From positions 186,001-250,000 of the forward strand of contig CAVPXB010000009.1 of NCBI GenBank assembly GCA_963709525.1: 64,000 nt of DNA, in the 5' to 3' direction. Under the pieces are notes generated by a model. That model had not been told where the DNA came from. It worked only from the letters and a program-made list of their open reading frames with translations, and searched no databases. Below, piece after piece: positions 16,707 to 26,495 of the stretch. This DNA comes from CAIWHR01 sp963709525. Its GTDB lineage: Bacteria; Pseudomonadota; Gammaproteobacteria; Burkholderiales; Casimicrobiaceae. Each line of letters begins with the position of its first letter. Position 1 is the stretch's first letter. Both the position numbers and the translations under genes were made by a program.

Positions 16707-17390
16707 TCAGTCGCGGGCGTCCAGCCGGGCAATGGCGGCGAAGAGCGCGGCGGGGAACTCGATGATCGCGTCGGCGCCTGCCGCCTCGAGTTCGGCGCGC
16801 GAGCCATATCCCCAGAGCACGCCGATGGCGGCGACGCCGTTGTTGCGCGCGGCGCGAATGTCGTGCTCGCGGTCCCCGATCATCGCGCAATCGCTCGCCT
16901 TGAGCCCCTCGTGCGACAGAACGTGCGCGACCAGTTTCGACTTGTCGTCGAGCGTGCCCGCGAGGTCGGCGCCATAGACGCCGGCAAGGTGCTGCGCGAA
17001 GCCGAAGCGCTCGACGATCCTCTGCGCATAGGGCTGCGGCTTGGAGGTGCACAGGTGGAGGACGTGGCCCCGCGCGGCGAGCGTCGCGACGGTCTCGACC
17101 ATGCCATCGTAGACGGTGTTCTCCGCCCAGCCGAGGTCGCCGAAGCGCTCGCGGTAGAGGGAGATTGCCCGCTCGATCGCTGCGGCATCCGGATCGCCCA
17201 GGAGCCGGGCGAACGAGTGGCGCAAGGGCGGGCCAACGCAGGTCCGCAGCGAGTCGAGGTCGTCGAGCGGCGCGCCCAGCGCGGCGAGGGCATGGCCAAT
17301 CGACCGCGAGATGCCGACGAAATTGTCGGTCAGCGTGCCGTCGAGATCGATCAGCAGGGTTCGCAAACCGCGCGTGGGCTGCGCGCTCAC
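16707..17390 (-). CDS. HAD-IA family hydrolase, phosphoglycolate-phosphatase-like
   Basis: A 227-residue HAD phosphatase. Motif I is LIDLDGTLTDN (nucleophile and acid Asp), motif II is the Thr/Ser in LHLCTSKP, the conserved Lys is in DDKSKLV and motif III is MIGDREHDIRAARNNG. The layout with an alpha-helical cap matches phosphoglycolate phosphatase/PpaX-type enzymes, but the substrate is not proven. GTG 17390 overlaps the upstream lipoprotein stop by 4 bases (GTGA), so translation is coupled. Last gene of a three-gene leftward operon. Confidence 0.85.
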   Translation of the reverse strand: MSAQPTRGLRTLLIDLDGTLTDNFVGISRSIGHALAALGAPLDDLDSLRTCVGPPLRHSFARLLGDPDAAAIERAISLYRERFGDLGWAENTVYDGMVETVATLAARGHVLHLCTSKPQPYAQRIVERFGFAQHLAGVYGADLAGTLDDKSKLVAHVLSHEGLKASDCAMIGDREHDIRAARNNGVAAIGVLWGYGSRAELEAAGADAIIEFPAALFAAIARLDARD

Positions 17391-17770
17391 TCGTCTGCGC
17401 TCCGCCGCCGGAACCGGTAGGAAACCAGCGCGCCGTTTTCGCGCGCTTCCCACATCAGGCAATACTCGTGCGCGAGCACGACGGTGAAGATACCGGCATC
17501 GCCGGTGACATCGTCGCGCGAGATCGGCATGACGACACCGCCGCCCGAGCGGTAGTGCAGATTGAACATCACCGGTTGCGTGCTCTCCCAGACGTAATCG
17601 AGGCGCTCTCCCGGCCTCAGCGCGAGGCATTCACGGCGCAGCTCGTAGGGTGCCACCACCCGGTCGGAGACCTCTTTCCACGAGTTCAACGCCAGGCCTC
17701 CACTGGCGCACCCTGCCAGCACCAGCGGGCCGGCCAGCGCAAGCGCGCAGCCTTTCACGCGGCGCCTCAT
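17387..17770 (-). CDS. Small lipoprotein of unknown function
   Basis: 127 residues. The start MRRRVKGCALALAG is followed by the lipobox LAGC and a mature part of about 105 residues containing RRECLALRPGERLDYVWES and LHYRSGG, with a His/Cys pair HEYCLMW near the end. The beta-rich pattern suggests an envelope accessory. No family recognised. It overlaps both neighbours by 4 bases (ATGA with the GNAT gene, GTGA with the HAD gene), so it is part of a tightly coupled operon. Confidence 0.65.
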   Translation of the reverse strand: MRRRVKGCALALAGPLVLAGCASGGLALNSWKEVSDRVVAPYELRRECLALRPGERLDYVWESTQPVMFNLHYRSGGGVVMPISRDDVTGDAGIFTVVLAHEYCLMWEARENGALVSYRFRRRSADE

Positions 17771-18360
17771 CCGTTTCGGGCGCGCCGTGCAAGGCGCCAG
17801 TCGTCGACCAGCAAGGCGCAGCGGATATGATCGCGCCACCGCCCGGCGATGCGGAGATAGCGCGGCGAGTAGCCTTCGTGCTTGAACCCCGCGCGCTCGG
17901 CAAGCGCCAGCGAGCGGGTATTGGTGGGCTGGACATTGACTTCGACGCGATGGAGTTTCAGCGTGCGGAAGGCGAAGTCGAGGACCAGTTCGATGCCTTC
18001 GGTCATGTAGCCCGCGCCCGCGTGCGGCGCGAACGCGAAATAGCCGAGATAAGCGCTCTGCAGCGCCCCGCGCGTGATGTCGCCAAAATTGAATGCCCCC
18101 ACCAGCGCATGATCGTCGGCGCGGAAGAGGAGCAGGCTGACGTGCTGCAATTTCTCGAGCGCATCGATCCGCTTGCCGAAGCGGGCGACAAAGAGATTGA
18201 ACGCCGGCGCAGTCGAGGGCGGCTGCACCCAGCGTCCGTGAAGCTTGCGGCTGGCGTGGGCGGCGGCGATGAAGGCGCCGGCATCGGCGCGGCGCGGACT
18301 GCGCAGGTAGACGCGCGAACCGAGGCGTATGGCGGAGCAGGGGGCGATGCGCCGGGTCAT
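17767..18360 (-). CDS. GNAT acetyltransferase, RimJ/RimL-like
   Basis: A 197-residue GCN5-related N-acetyltransferase. LRSPRRADAGAFIAAA begins the fold, GYFAFAPHAGAGYMTEG is the acetyl-CoA pyrophosphate loop (the R/QxxGxG/A motif is variant), and VNVQPTNTRSLALAERAGF is the classic C-terminal motif seen in RimJ/RimL, which acetylate ribosomal-protein N-termini. The real substrate is unknown. The start is ATG 18360; an upstream ATG at 18447 adds 29 residues of low family likeness. First gene of the leftward three-gene operon. Confidence 0.82.
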   Translation of the reverse strand: MTRRIAPCSAIRLGSRVYLRSPRRADAGAFIAAAHASRKLHGRWVQPPSTAPAFNLFVARFGKRIDALEKLQHVSLLLFRADDHALVGAFNFGDITRGALQSAYLGYFAFAPHAGAGYMTEGIELVLDFAFRTLKLHRVEVNVQPTNTRSLALAERAGFKHEGYSPRYLRIAGRWRDHIRCALLVDDWRLARRARNG

Positions 18361-18552
18361 GGCCGCGATTTTAGCAAGCTCCGACAAAGTACCGACCGAA
18401 TATGGCTCACGGCTGCCGGTCACGTAAAATGCCGTGGGCACGTGCATTGGGTCGCCGCGTCGTCGCCCACGTTAGCGCTGTGGCACGTCCGGGACCAGGA
18501 CCGCGATCGGTTTCGGCGTGTCCGTCCGCATCATGACAGTGGGGATGGATCG

Positions 18553-19313
18553 ATGGGCAAATGGGTTCAAGGGACGGTCGCCGGCCGCCGGCAGTGGACC
18601 GCCAATCTGTTCTCGCTCGAGGTCGAGGCGCCCGAGGTGAAGTTCACGGCCGGGCAGTTCGCCCGCCTCGCGCTGCCCGCTCCGCCGGGCAGCGCCGAGG
18701 CGATGATCGGGCGGCCGTACTCGTTTGCCAATTCGCCCGCCAGCTCGCCGCACGATTTCTACATCGTGACGGTGCCGGAAGGCCCGCTGTCGCCACGACT
18801 CGCCAAGCTGCAGGCAGGCGACCCGCTGTGGCTGTTGCGTGAGGCGAACGGGTTTTTCACGGCCGCCGAGGTTCCGTCCGCGGAGGTGCTGTGGTGCCTG
18901 TCGACCGGCACCGGCATCGCGCCCGTTCCTGTCGATCCTGCGCACCGACGAGCCCTGGCAGCGGTTCGGGCGCGTTGTGCTGGTCCACGCCGTGCGCTAC
19001 GCCGCCGAGCTTAGCTACCGGGAAGAGCTCGCGGCGATCGGCAGCGCACACCCTGATGCATTTGCGCTGGTCTCGATGGTGAGCCGCGAAACGCATCCCG
19101 ACACGGTGGCCGGACGGATCCCGGCCGCACTCGCCGACGGGCGGATCGAGGCGCGCGCCGGATCGAAGCTCGCGGCCGCGACGTCCCAGGTGATGCTCTG
19201 CGGCAATCCGGCGATGGTCGAGGACGCACAGCAGCGTGCTCGCGCGGCGCGCGGAATGAGGCGGCACCGGCGCCGGGCAGCCGGGGCAGGTGACGGCCGA
19301 GGCGTTCTGGTGA
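18553..19313 (+). pseudogene. fpr: Ferredoxin-NADP reductase, frameshifted
   Basis: A flavodoxin/ferredoxin-NADP+ reductase of about 253 residues. The FAD motif RPYSFANSP, the SPRLAKLQAGD turn and the NADP motif STGTGIAP-FLSILR are visible, then MLCGNPAMVEDAQQ and the expected family end APGQVTAEAFW. The frame breaks twice: at about 18921-18926 (one surplus C) and again at about 19275-19285, with possible further small slips near 19235-19255. No premature stops occur apart from those the shifts create. The Fpr family supplies reduced ferredoxin/flavodoxin for Fe-S repair. Probably an intact gene with consensus errors; otherwise a recent pseudogene. Confidence 0.82.
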
Positions 19314-19336
19314 CGCCGCCGGTGACCGGACAACGG

Positions 19337-22019
19337 CTACTCGACCAGATTGCAGGCGACGATTTCGCCCACGTCCGGTGAGAGATCCGGCGCGGCGCCG
19401 ACTGCTTCCAGCGCGGATCGTTGCAGCGACCGGCGCGGCTCCCGATGCCGTCGCCACGGGTTGAACGCGCGGGCGAGCGACGCCGCAACCTGCGGGTTGA
19501 CGCGATCGAGCGCCATCACCTGTCCGGCCACGAACTCATAACCCGCGCCATCCGCGGCGTGGAACGCGGGCCAGTTGCGCAGCGCGAAGCTCGCGACCAG
19601 CGCACGAATCCGGTTCGGGTTGCGCGCATTGAAGCGCGGATGGCCGAGCAGCGCGCGGACGCGGACCAGCGTGTCGGCGCGCAGCGACGTTGCCTGCAGC
19701 GCAAACCATTTGTCCAGCACCAGCGCTTCGTCGGCGCCAGCGCGCTTCGAAGCGCGCGAACAGCGTCTGGCGTCGGGCGCTGCGCGAATCGTTGACGGCG
19801 GCCAGCGCGGCGAGCGAATCCGTCATGTTGTCGGCGCTGTCGAACTGCGCCGCGGCGAGCGCATGTGCGCCGGCGTCGCATCGAGCGGCGCCGAGGTAGC
19901 GCAGGCAGACGTTGCGCAGTCGGCGCGGGCCGATTTGCGCTTGCGTCGGCGCGTAAGGCGCCGGTGGCCGATGCCTCGCGTAGCAACTTGTCGAGCGCGG
20001 CTCGTGCGCAGACGCGGGCGATTCGCGGATCACGAGCTCGCGGCGCGGCAACGAGGGCGTCGACGTCGATCACCTCCGTCAGTTGCGCGAGATACGGCAA
20101 CTCCGGTGGCGTCACCGCCAGCGCACGCAGCGCGGGATCGGCGTGCTCGTCGGCGACCAGCATCGGCGACCAGCGAAGCCAGTGCCGGTTGCGGCGGCGA
20201 GCGGGTGCTGCGCCGCGTGCGCCTGCGCAAGCGCCGAGGATGGCGCGCAGAAGCAGCGCTGCGCCGCGTCCCAGCGATTGACGGGGTCGCTGTCGTGCGT
20301 CGCCAGAAACTCGAGATCGGCCTCGCAGTAGGCATACTCGAGCTCGATCGGCGCGGAAAAGCGGCGATTGAGCGACGGAACCGGCGCCTGCCGCAATGCC
20401 GGTGAAGGGAAGCTCGCCGCGGCCTGCGGCGAAGGACAGCAGGCGGGTCGTCGCGCCGTCCTCCGCGTCTCGCCGGCAAGCGCGAGCGGCAGGTCCTGGC
20501 CGGCGGGGCCGAGCAGGCCCACGGCCAGCGGGATGTGGAACGGCAGCTTTGCGAGTTGTCCGCGGGGTGGCCGGCGTTTGCTGCGTGAGGTGCAGCGTGT
20601 ACCAGGTCCGCGCCGCGGCGTCGATGTTCGCCGCGGGCGCGCGACCACGGGCGTGCCGGCTTGGCAGTACCAGCGCCTGAACTGCGCGAGGTCGCGTGCC
20701 CGAGGCATCCTCCAGCGCCTGCACGAAGTCGTCGCAGGTCACGGCCTGGCCGTCATGGCGCTGCGAAATAGCGGTCGATGCCGCGGCGAAAGCCTCCTCG
20801 CCGAGCAGCGTGTGCAGCATGCGGATGACCTCGGCGCCCTTTTCGTACACCGTCGCGGTGTAGAAGTTGTTGATCTCGACGTACTCGTCGGGGCGCACGG
20901 GGTGCGCCATCGGTCCGGCGTCCTCCGGGAATTGCATGCCGCGCAGGAAATTGACGGCGCGCGATGCGCTCGACTGCCCGCGAGCCCAGGTCGCTCGAGA
21001 ATTCCTGGTCGCGGAAAACCGTGAAACCTTCCTTCAGCGACAACTGGAACCAGTCGCGGCAGGTGACGCGGTTGCCGCTCCAGTTGTGGAAATACTCGTG
21101 GCCGACGACCGCTTCGATCGCCTCGTAGTCGTCGTCGGTGGCGGTGTCGGGCTGGCGAGCACGAGCTTGCTGTTGAAGATGTTGAGGCCCTTGTTCTCCA
21201 TCGCGCCCATGTTGAAATCGTCGGCGCAGAAGATCATGAACGTATCGAGGTCGTACTCCCGGCCGAAGCGCTCCTCGTCCCAGCGCATGGCGCGCTGAAG
21301 CGATTCCATCGCGTGGCGGCAGCGGCCGAGATTGGCCGGCGTCGAACAGATCTCGAGCGCGATCTCCCGCCCGGACAGCGTGGTGAACTGTCCTTCAGCG
21401 CTGCAAGGTCGCCGGCCACCAGCGCGAACAGATAGATGGGCTTCGGGAAGGGGTCGTGCCAGCGAGCGAAGTGGCGGCCCTGCCGGCATCGCCCGGAGCC
21501 CACGCGGTTGCCGTTGGACAGCAGCACCGGGTAGCGCGCGGAATCGGCGACCAACGTCACGGTGTAGGTCGGCGAGAACGTCGGGTCGGTCGGGGAAATA
21601 GGTGATCCTGCGAAAGCCCTCGGCCTCGCATTGCGTGCAGAAGACGCCCGACGACACGTACAGGCCTTCGAGGGCGACGTTGGCGGCAGGGCGCAGCGTC
21701 GAGCTGATCGACAGGATTCCGGCGTCTGGCGCATCGACGACCGTCAGGGCGTGTTCGGTCAGCCGGTAGCGATCGGAGTGCAGCGCGATGCCGTCGAGCG
21801 TGATGGCCAGGTCTGCTGCTGTTCGCCATCGAGCACCAGCGGCGCCGCGGCGCTCGGCACGCCGGCGCGGCGTTGCGACGGAAGCCGAACGTCGCGGTGA
21901 CGCGGGTCGCGCTCCGGGTCGAGGTCGAAGAAGAGATCGACCGCGTCGACGACAAACGCCGGCGGTCGGTATTCGAGCCGCCGCACCGCCGCCGGAACCG
22001 CATTCCGGGGCGCTGCCAT
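19337..22019 (-). pseudogene. pepN: Aminopeptidase N, broken by many indels
   Basis: M1-family zinc aminopeptidase (PepN), about 890 residues when the frames are joined. The start AVRRLEYRPPAFVVDAVDL is typical. The substrate motif GAMEN lies at about 21190-21208 and the zinc motif HEYFHNW at about 21083-21103; the C-terminus (DKWFALQA...HPRFNARNPNR...NPQVAASLARAF) is standard. Pieces of the protein lie in all three minus-strand frames with shifts near 21905, 21865, 21810, 21580, 21395, 21150, 20980, 20710 and others down to about 19730. Each fragment is free of stops and keeps its motifs. That density of pure indels is abnormal and points to poor local consensus. ATG 22019 overlaps the FKBP stop (TGATG). 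Confidence 0.85.
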
Positions 22020-22537
22020 CAACCCTTGACTTCCAGAAGCTCGACGTCGAACAGCAGCGTGGCGTTGGGGGGGATGACGCCGCCCGCGCCGCGCTCGCCA
22101 TAGCCCAGGTGCGGCGGGATCACCAGCGTGCGCTGCCCGCCGACCTTCATTCCGGCCACGCCTTCATCCCAGCCCTTGATCACCCGGCCGGCGCCAAGGA
22201 TGAACCCGAAAGGCACTTTCCGGTCCAGCGAACTGTCGAATTTGGCGCCCTTGCGATCGGCTGCCGCGGCATCGTAAAGCCAGCCCGTGTAATGCACGAT
22301 GACCGCTTTTCCGGCGACCGCTTCGGCGCCAGTCCCTTGTTTCGTATCTGTTTTCTGCAGTTCTGTCACCTTGGCTCCGGTTTGCGTGGGGGCGGTGGAA
22401 GTTGTGGGGGAAGTGGCGGCCGAGGGCGTTTGTGCGGCAAGGTCGCCGGCCAGCAGCAGGGCGCCCGAGGCGAGCAGAAGCAGGCTCTGCCGGGAGGCGA
22501 AAAAAGCGCGTGAGCGCAGGTCGAAAGCGTGTGGCAT
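22019..22537 (-). CDS. Exported FKBP-type peptidyl-prolyl isomerase
   Basis: 172 residues: a signal peptide (basic start, then LLLLASGALLLAGDLAAQ), a Thr/Ala-rich linker, and one FKBP domain with VHYTGWLYD, FDSSLDRKVPFGFILGAGRVIKGWDEG, MKVGGQRTLVIPPHLGYGERG and the end ATLLFDVELLEV. These are the conserved residues of the FK506-binding pocket. It assists proline isomerisation during folding of periplasmic proteins. The start is ATG 22537. Its TGA overlaps the ATG of pepN, so the two form an operon. The divergent 260-base gap to the next gene holds only short AT-rich stretches (TTATAA around 22672). Confidence 0.9.
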   Translation of the reverse strand: MPHAFDLRSRAFFASRQSLLLLASGALLLAGDLAAQTPSAATSPTTSTAPTQTGAKVTELQKTDTKQGTGAEAVAGKAVIVHYTGWLYDAAAADRKGAKFDSSLDRKVPFGFILGAGRVIKGWDEGVAGMKVGGQRTLVIPPHLGYGERGAGGVIPPNATLLFDVELLEVKG

Positions 22538-22797
22538 GGTCGTCCGCGTAGGATGGCGATTGGGTTGAGGGTGTCGACGCGCGCGGATCCCGGGCCAGGC
22601 CGGCGGCGGTTCCGCGCGGTCGTGATTGTATCGGACGCCGGCCCCTGCTTTGCGCCGCGCGGCAGATTCCGTTATAAACGTTGATCCCATCGCGGATCGG
22701 CGCGAAGTAGTATGCTGTTTTCAATGCCGCGGCATGGCGCCGCAGGTATGTCAGCGTGCGCGCGGCCGGCGCAACCCAGCGAGCGATTTGCAGCCCC

Positions 22798-24492
22798 ATG
22801 TTCGGATTTCTGTCATCGCATGCGAAGGATCATGTGGATCCTCTCCAGTCGCAGAAGACCGCGACGGCGTGGTTACGCCAGTTGCCGGCGCTGGACGTCA
22901 TCGGCCGGCAACAGCACGTCATGCGGGCATTCGAGGGCATGCGGCAATCGCGCAAGGACTTCGACCTGCACCGTGTTGCCGCGGTCGAGTATCTCGACGC
23001 TGCGCTGGGGACCGACCGGCGCCAGCTGCTCAAGCAATATGTGGAAAACGCCGAGGGCGCCTCCCGGCTGTCCGAGCGCATCTGGCAGGCCTCGCATGAA
23101 ATGGCGCAGGGCTTCGCCTACGTCTATCAGGCGTTGCTGGAGCAGGCGCTGTCGCAGCCGCAGAATGCGCGCTGGAAGCCGGTTCTGCCGCTGTTGTTCA
23201 CGCGCCTCATTCACTATTTCGGCACCGACGCCAAGTTGCGCGTGTTCCGCTTCGAGCGCTGGATTCCCGCCAAGTGGCGCGAGCTCCACGAGCTCTACAG
23301 CAGCGCGGTCGAGGCGGGCGTGGATCGGGTCGCCACCGGACTTGGCAGCGCCGGGCCGAACTCGACGCAGTGGACGGTCGAGCAGGAGTACCTGTTCGTG
23401 CTCGTCGTTCACCAGCTCAATACGGGCAACCTCTCGCCGCCGGAGCTCGACTGGGCCAGCGCGCAGCTGCGCGCATGGTGTCGTCGCCTGACCGTCGACG
23501 TCGCGCCGCGCACTGCGGAGGGCTTTCTCGTCGACCTCGCCGGTCGCTCGGGATTGGTTCGCCGCACCGGCAACGACGTGGGCTCGATGCTCCGCTACGT
23601 CGACACGACACCGGCAGCCGAGCAGCTCGAGCGCGCCATCGTCACCCTGCGCCAGGCCGAGGCTGCCGAAACGGCGGCGGTCGAATTGGTGAATCAGCAG
23701 CGCATCGCCATCCTCGAAAAGGTTCGACCTGCGATTGCGCCCAATCTCAACGCCGACTTGCGTCGAGATCCGCGCATCGCGGTATCGGTGGCTGCGCGGG
23801 TGCGCGTCGGCCTGCCGCGGATCTGTCGCGCCCTCGCCGCCGACGCGGGCGGCGATGCGGCCGACGCCGGCGGATCCGAGCACATCGAGGTGTATGCGGT
23901 GTCGGATGGTCCCCGCGTCAAGCGGCCGGCGGGGAACGAGCAGGACACCATCGCGGCATCGGTTTCGATGTTCGGCGATCCGATGTGGCAGGTGAAGGAT
24001 CGCAGCGTCGCCGGCCTGCGCATCGCCGCCTCGGGGGGCATCGGGCAGAGTCTCGCGCTCGGCGCGCTGGTCGCGGTGCGCCAATCCGATGTTTCCGATT
24101 GGGTGCTGGGCGTGGTCCGGCGGCTCAACAAGCTGTCGAACGACGAGGTCGAGGCGGGCGTGTCGATCATCGCCGAACGCGTGGTGGCGCTGAGCCTTGC
24201 CGCGCGCCGGGAGCCGCGCGACGACACCGGGATCATCGTCGATGGGCTGGACATCTCCACCGTCGGCGCGCGCTTCGACGGGCTCTACCTGCCGCCGCCG
24301 TCGCGGCCCGACAAGCCGCTGGCGGTCAAGACGCTGATCGTGCCGACCGCCGAATACTCCGAGGGCCGCAAGCTGATCCTGACCACGGGGCGCTCGGTGT
24401 ACACGGTAGCGCTGCGGCATCTGGTCGAGCAGCGTGCCGAGTGGAGCTGGGCCGCGATCCAGATTGTCGAGAAGGCCGTGCGCGCGGGCTGA
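22798..24492 (+). CDS. Conserved protein of unknown function, possible C-terminal PilZ-like fold
   Basis: 564 residues, no signal peptide or membrane helix. The N-terminal 350 residues are alpha-helical (WLRQLPALDVIGRQQHVMRAF; FERWIPAKWRELHELY; LERAIVTLRQAEAAETAAVELV). The C-terminal third has a beta-rich stretch, MWQVKDRSVAGLRIAASGG...LALGALVAVRQ...WVLGVVRRL, that recalls the DxSxxG layout of PilZ domains, which bind cyclic-di-GMP, but the Arg-rich ligand motif is not clear. I do not recognise the family with confidence. It stands alone, converging with tolA 37 bases downstream. Confidence 0.6.
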   Translation: MFGFLSSHAKDHVDPLQSQKTATAWLRQLPALDVIGRQQHVMRAFEGMRQSRKDFDLHRVAAVEYLDAALGTDRRQLLKQYVENAEGASRLSERIWQASHEMAQGFAYVYQALLEQALSQPQNARWKPVLPLLFTRLIHYFGTDAKLRVFRFERWIPAKWRELHELYSSAVEAGVDRVATGLGSAGPNSTQWTVEQEYLFVLVVHQLNTGNLSPPELDWASAQLRAWCRRLTVDVAPRTAEGFLVDLAGRSGLVRRTGNDVGSMLRYVDTTPAAEQLERAIVTLRQAEAAETAAVELVNQQRIAILEKVRPAIAPNLNADLRRDPRIAVSVAARVRVGLPRICRALAADAGGDAADAGGSEHIEVYAVSDGPRVKRPAGNEQDTIAASVSMFGDPMWQVKDRSVAGLRIAASGGIGQSLALGALVAVRQSDVSDWVLGVVRRLNKLSNDEVEAGVSIIAERVVALSLAARREPRDDTGIIVDGLDISTVGARFDGLYLPPPSRPDKPLAVKTLIVPTAEYSEGRKLILTTGRSVYTVALRHLVEQRAEWSWAAIQIVEKAVRAG

Positions 24493-24529
24493 AGGCTGTC
24501 CGGGGCGCGGTCCTGCGGATCGTCGCCGG

Positions 24530-25402
24530 TCAATCCTGCGGCCGGAACTTGAGCGTCAACGCGCGCTGGAAGAGATCGGGCCGGTCCGGCCGTGGCAGGG
24601 GCGATGATTTCACGATCGCGCGCTGCACGGCATCGTCGTAGGCGCGCACTCCGCTCGACTTCTTCAACACCGCGTCGATGATCTCGCCGGTGGGCAACTG
24701 TACAACTTCGAAAATCGCTTCCGGATTGCCCGGCAGGTCGGGGGGCAGCGTCACGTTGCCCTTCACCTTGGCCTGGATGCGCCGGACGTAGTCGGCCTGA
24801 GCCTGCGAGCGGGCGGCGGCCTCGGCCGCGATCCGCTGTTGTGCCTCGCGGGTGGCTCGCTCGCGCTCCGCCTGCGCCTTCAATGCCTCGGCTTCGCGCG
24901 CCTGGCGTTCGCGCGCGTCGGCGAGGCGTTTCTCCTCGGCGACCTTCATCCTTTCCGCCTCGCGTTTCAAGGCTTCCTTGCGCTCGCGCTCCTGCTTCTC
25001 GCGCTCGGCCTGCTCGCGCTTCTTGCGCTCGAATTCCTGCTTTGCCTTGAGCGCGATCTCCGCCGCGCGCACATCGGGCTTTTCCACCTTCGGCGCCGGT
25101 TTGGGCGGGACGGCCCTGGGGGGCGGCGGCAGGGGCTCGGGCGCAGGTTTGGGTTTCGGCGCCGGCGGCGGCTCGGGCTTGGGCTCCGGTCGCGCTTCAG
25201 GGGGCGGCGGAGGCGGATCGGCGACGACGGCCTTGGTCGCGGGCGCGTAGAGTTCGGCGGTGATGGGCGCAGGCTCCCGGTTCTGCCAGCGCAGCGAGAA
25301 AACCAGCACGCCGATGAAGATCGCGTGCACGGCAACGGCCAGCGCCAGGGCGAGCCACTTGCCTGGCACGCGCGCAGGTCCACGCGGACGGTGTTGACTC
25401 AT
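24530..25402 (-). CDS. tolA: Cell-envelope integrity protein TolA
   Basis: 290 residues with the three-part TolA plan: an inner-membrane helix (residues about 15-37, WLALALAVAVHAIFIGVLVF), a long Pro-rich then Lys/Glu/Arg/Ala-rich coiled-coil spanning the periplasm (about 55-205), and a globular C-terminal domain (YVRRIQAKVKGNVTLPPDLPGNP...). TolA carries proton-motive-force energy from TolQR to Pal at the outer membrane during division. It lies 7 bases after tolR in the operon ybgC-tolQ-tolR-tolA. The usual next genes tolB and pal do not follow; a convergent gene does. Confidence 0.93.
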   Translation of the reverse strand: MSQHRPRGPARVPGKWLALALAVAVHAIFIGVLVFSLRWQNREPAPITAELYAPATKAVVADPPPPPPEARPEPKPEPPPAPKPKPAPEPLPPPPRAVPPKPAPKVEKPDVRAAEIALKAKQEFERKKREQAEREKQERERKEALKREAERMKVAEEKRLADARERQAREAEALKAQAERERATREAQQRIAAEAAARSQAQADYVRRIQAKVKGNVTLPPDLPGNPEAIFEVVQLPTGEIIDAVLKKSSGVRAYDDAVQRAIVKSSPLPRPDRPDLFQRALTLKFRPQD

Positions 25403-25409
25403 CGGCGGA

Positions 25410-25823
25410 TCAGCGTGCCTTGGGTTGCACCATCAGACCCGCGTGTTTCGCACCGTTGCGTTTGAGGATGTCGAGCACGTCGAGCACGTCCTGGTACCGG
25501 GCATCCTTGTCGGCGGCGATCACGACCGGCTGGTCGGGCCGTTGCGCGATTCTCGCTTTGACCTGCGCGATGAGTTCCCGTTCCGAAACCGCGACCGCGG
25601 GGCCTCCTGTTCCCCGGTCCTGCAGCAGCAGCGTCTTGTCGGTCTTCAGCGTTACCTCGAGCGGCTGCACCGGAACCTTGGGCGCTTCGCCGATGGACGG
25701 CAGGTCGACGGTGCCGGGGTTCACCAGCGGGGCCGTGACCATGAAGATCACCAGCAGCACCAGCATCACGTCGATGTACGGCACGACGTTGATCTGGTTG
25801 ATCGCCTTGCGCGCGCGGCGCAT
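25410..25823 (-). CDS. tolR: Tol-Pal system protein TolR
   Basis: 137 residues, an ExbD/TolR family member. One N-terminal helix contains the proton-path Asp in NVVPYIDVMLVLLVIFMVTAPL, followed by a periplasmic domain ending DVLDVLDILKRNGAKHAGLMV. It works with TolQ as the proton-driven stator. Three bases separate it from tolQ. Confidence 0.95.
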   Translation of the reverse strand: MRRARKAINQINVVPYIDVMLVLLVIFMVTAPLVNPGTVDLPSIGEAPKVPVQPLEVTLKTDKTLLLQDRGTGGPAVAVSERELIAQVKARIAQRPDQPVVIAADKDARYQDVLDVLDILKRNGAKHAGLMVQPKAR

Positions 25824-25826
25824 GGC

Positions 25827-26495
25827 TCAGCCCTGCCGCTGGAGGATGTTCGAGAACTCCTCGATGAACGTCTCGTAGCGGACCGCGAGACGATCGACGT
25901 CATGCGTGTAGCGGTTGTAGGCGACGACCGCGGGGATCGCCGCGAACAGGCCGATGGCGGTGGCCACCAGCGCCTCCGCGATGCCCGGCGCAACGCTCGC
26001 CAGGGTGGCCTGACTCACATTGGCAAGGCCGCGAAACGCATTCATGATCCCCCACACGGTGCCGAAGAGGCCGATGTAGGGCGACACCGAGCCGACCGTC
26101 GCCAGTCCGGACAGGTGCGCTTCGATCGAGTCGATCTCGCGCTGGTAGGCGGCGCGCATCGCGCGCCGCGCGCTGTCCATCGTCACCACGGCGATGCTGC
26201 CCTGCTTGCGGTGCTTCGAGTACTCGCGAAAGCCTGCGGTGAAGATGTGCTCGAGCCCGCTGCCGGTGCGCGACTGGGCGGAGGCCTGATACAGCGCGCT
26301 GAGGTCGCCGCCTTTCCAGAACTGGTCCTCGAAGGTGCTGGTGTCCCGCTCGGCCCGCGCCAGCTGGAAGCGCTTGAGGAAGATCTGCCACCACGACCAC
26401 AGCGACAGCCCGACGAGCAGCGCCATGATGGCCTGCACGACGACCGACGCCTGCGTGATGAGTGTCAGGAACGATAGATCGGCTTGGACGTTCAA
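25827..26495 (-). CDS. tolQ: Tol-Pal system protein TolQ
   Basis: 222 residues, MotA/TolQ/ExbB family, with three transmembrane helices: near residues 10-33, and the pair SPYIGLFGTVWGIMNAFRGL and VAPGIAEALVATAIGLFAAIPAVVAYN carrying the conserved Thr and Pro of the proton channel. The start is a TTG at 26495 that overlaps the ybgC stop (TTGA). No ATG exists at a homologous position, so translational coupling to ybgC is likely. Confidence 0.93.
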   Translation of the reverse strand: MNVQADLSFLTLITQASVVVQAIMALLVGLSLWSWWQIFLKRFQLARAERDTSTFEDQFWKGGDLSALYQASAQSRTGSGLEHIFTAGFREYSKHRKQGSIAVVTMDSARRAMRAAYQREIDSIEAHLSGLATVGSVSPYIGLFGTVWGIMNAFRGLANVSQATLASVAPGIAEALVATAIGLFAAIPAVVAYNRYTHDVDRLAVRYETFIEEFSNILQRQG

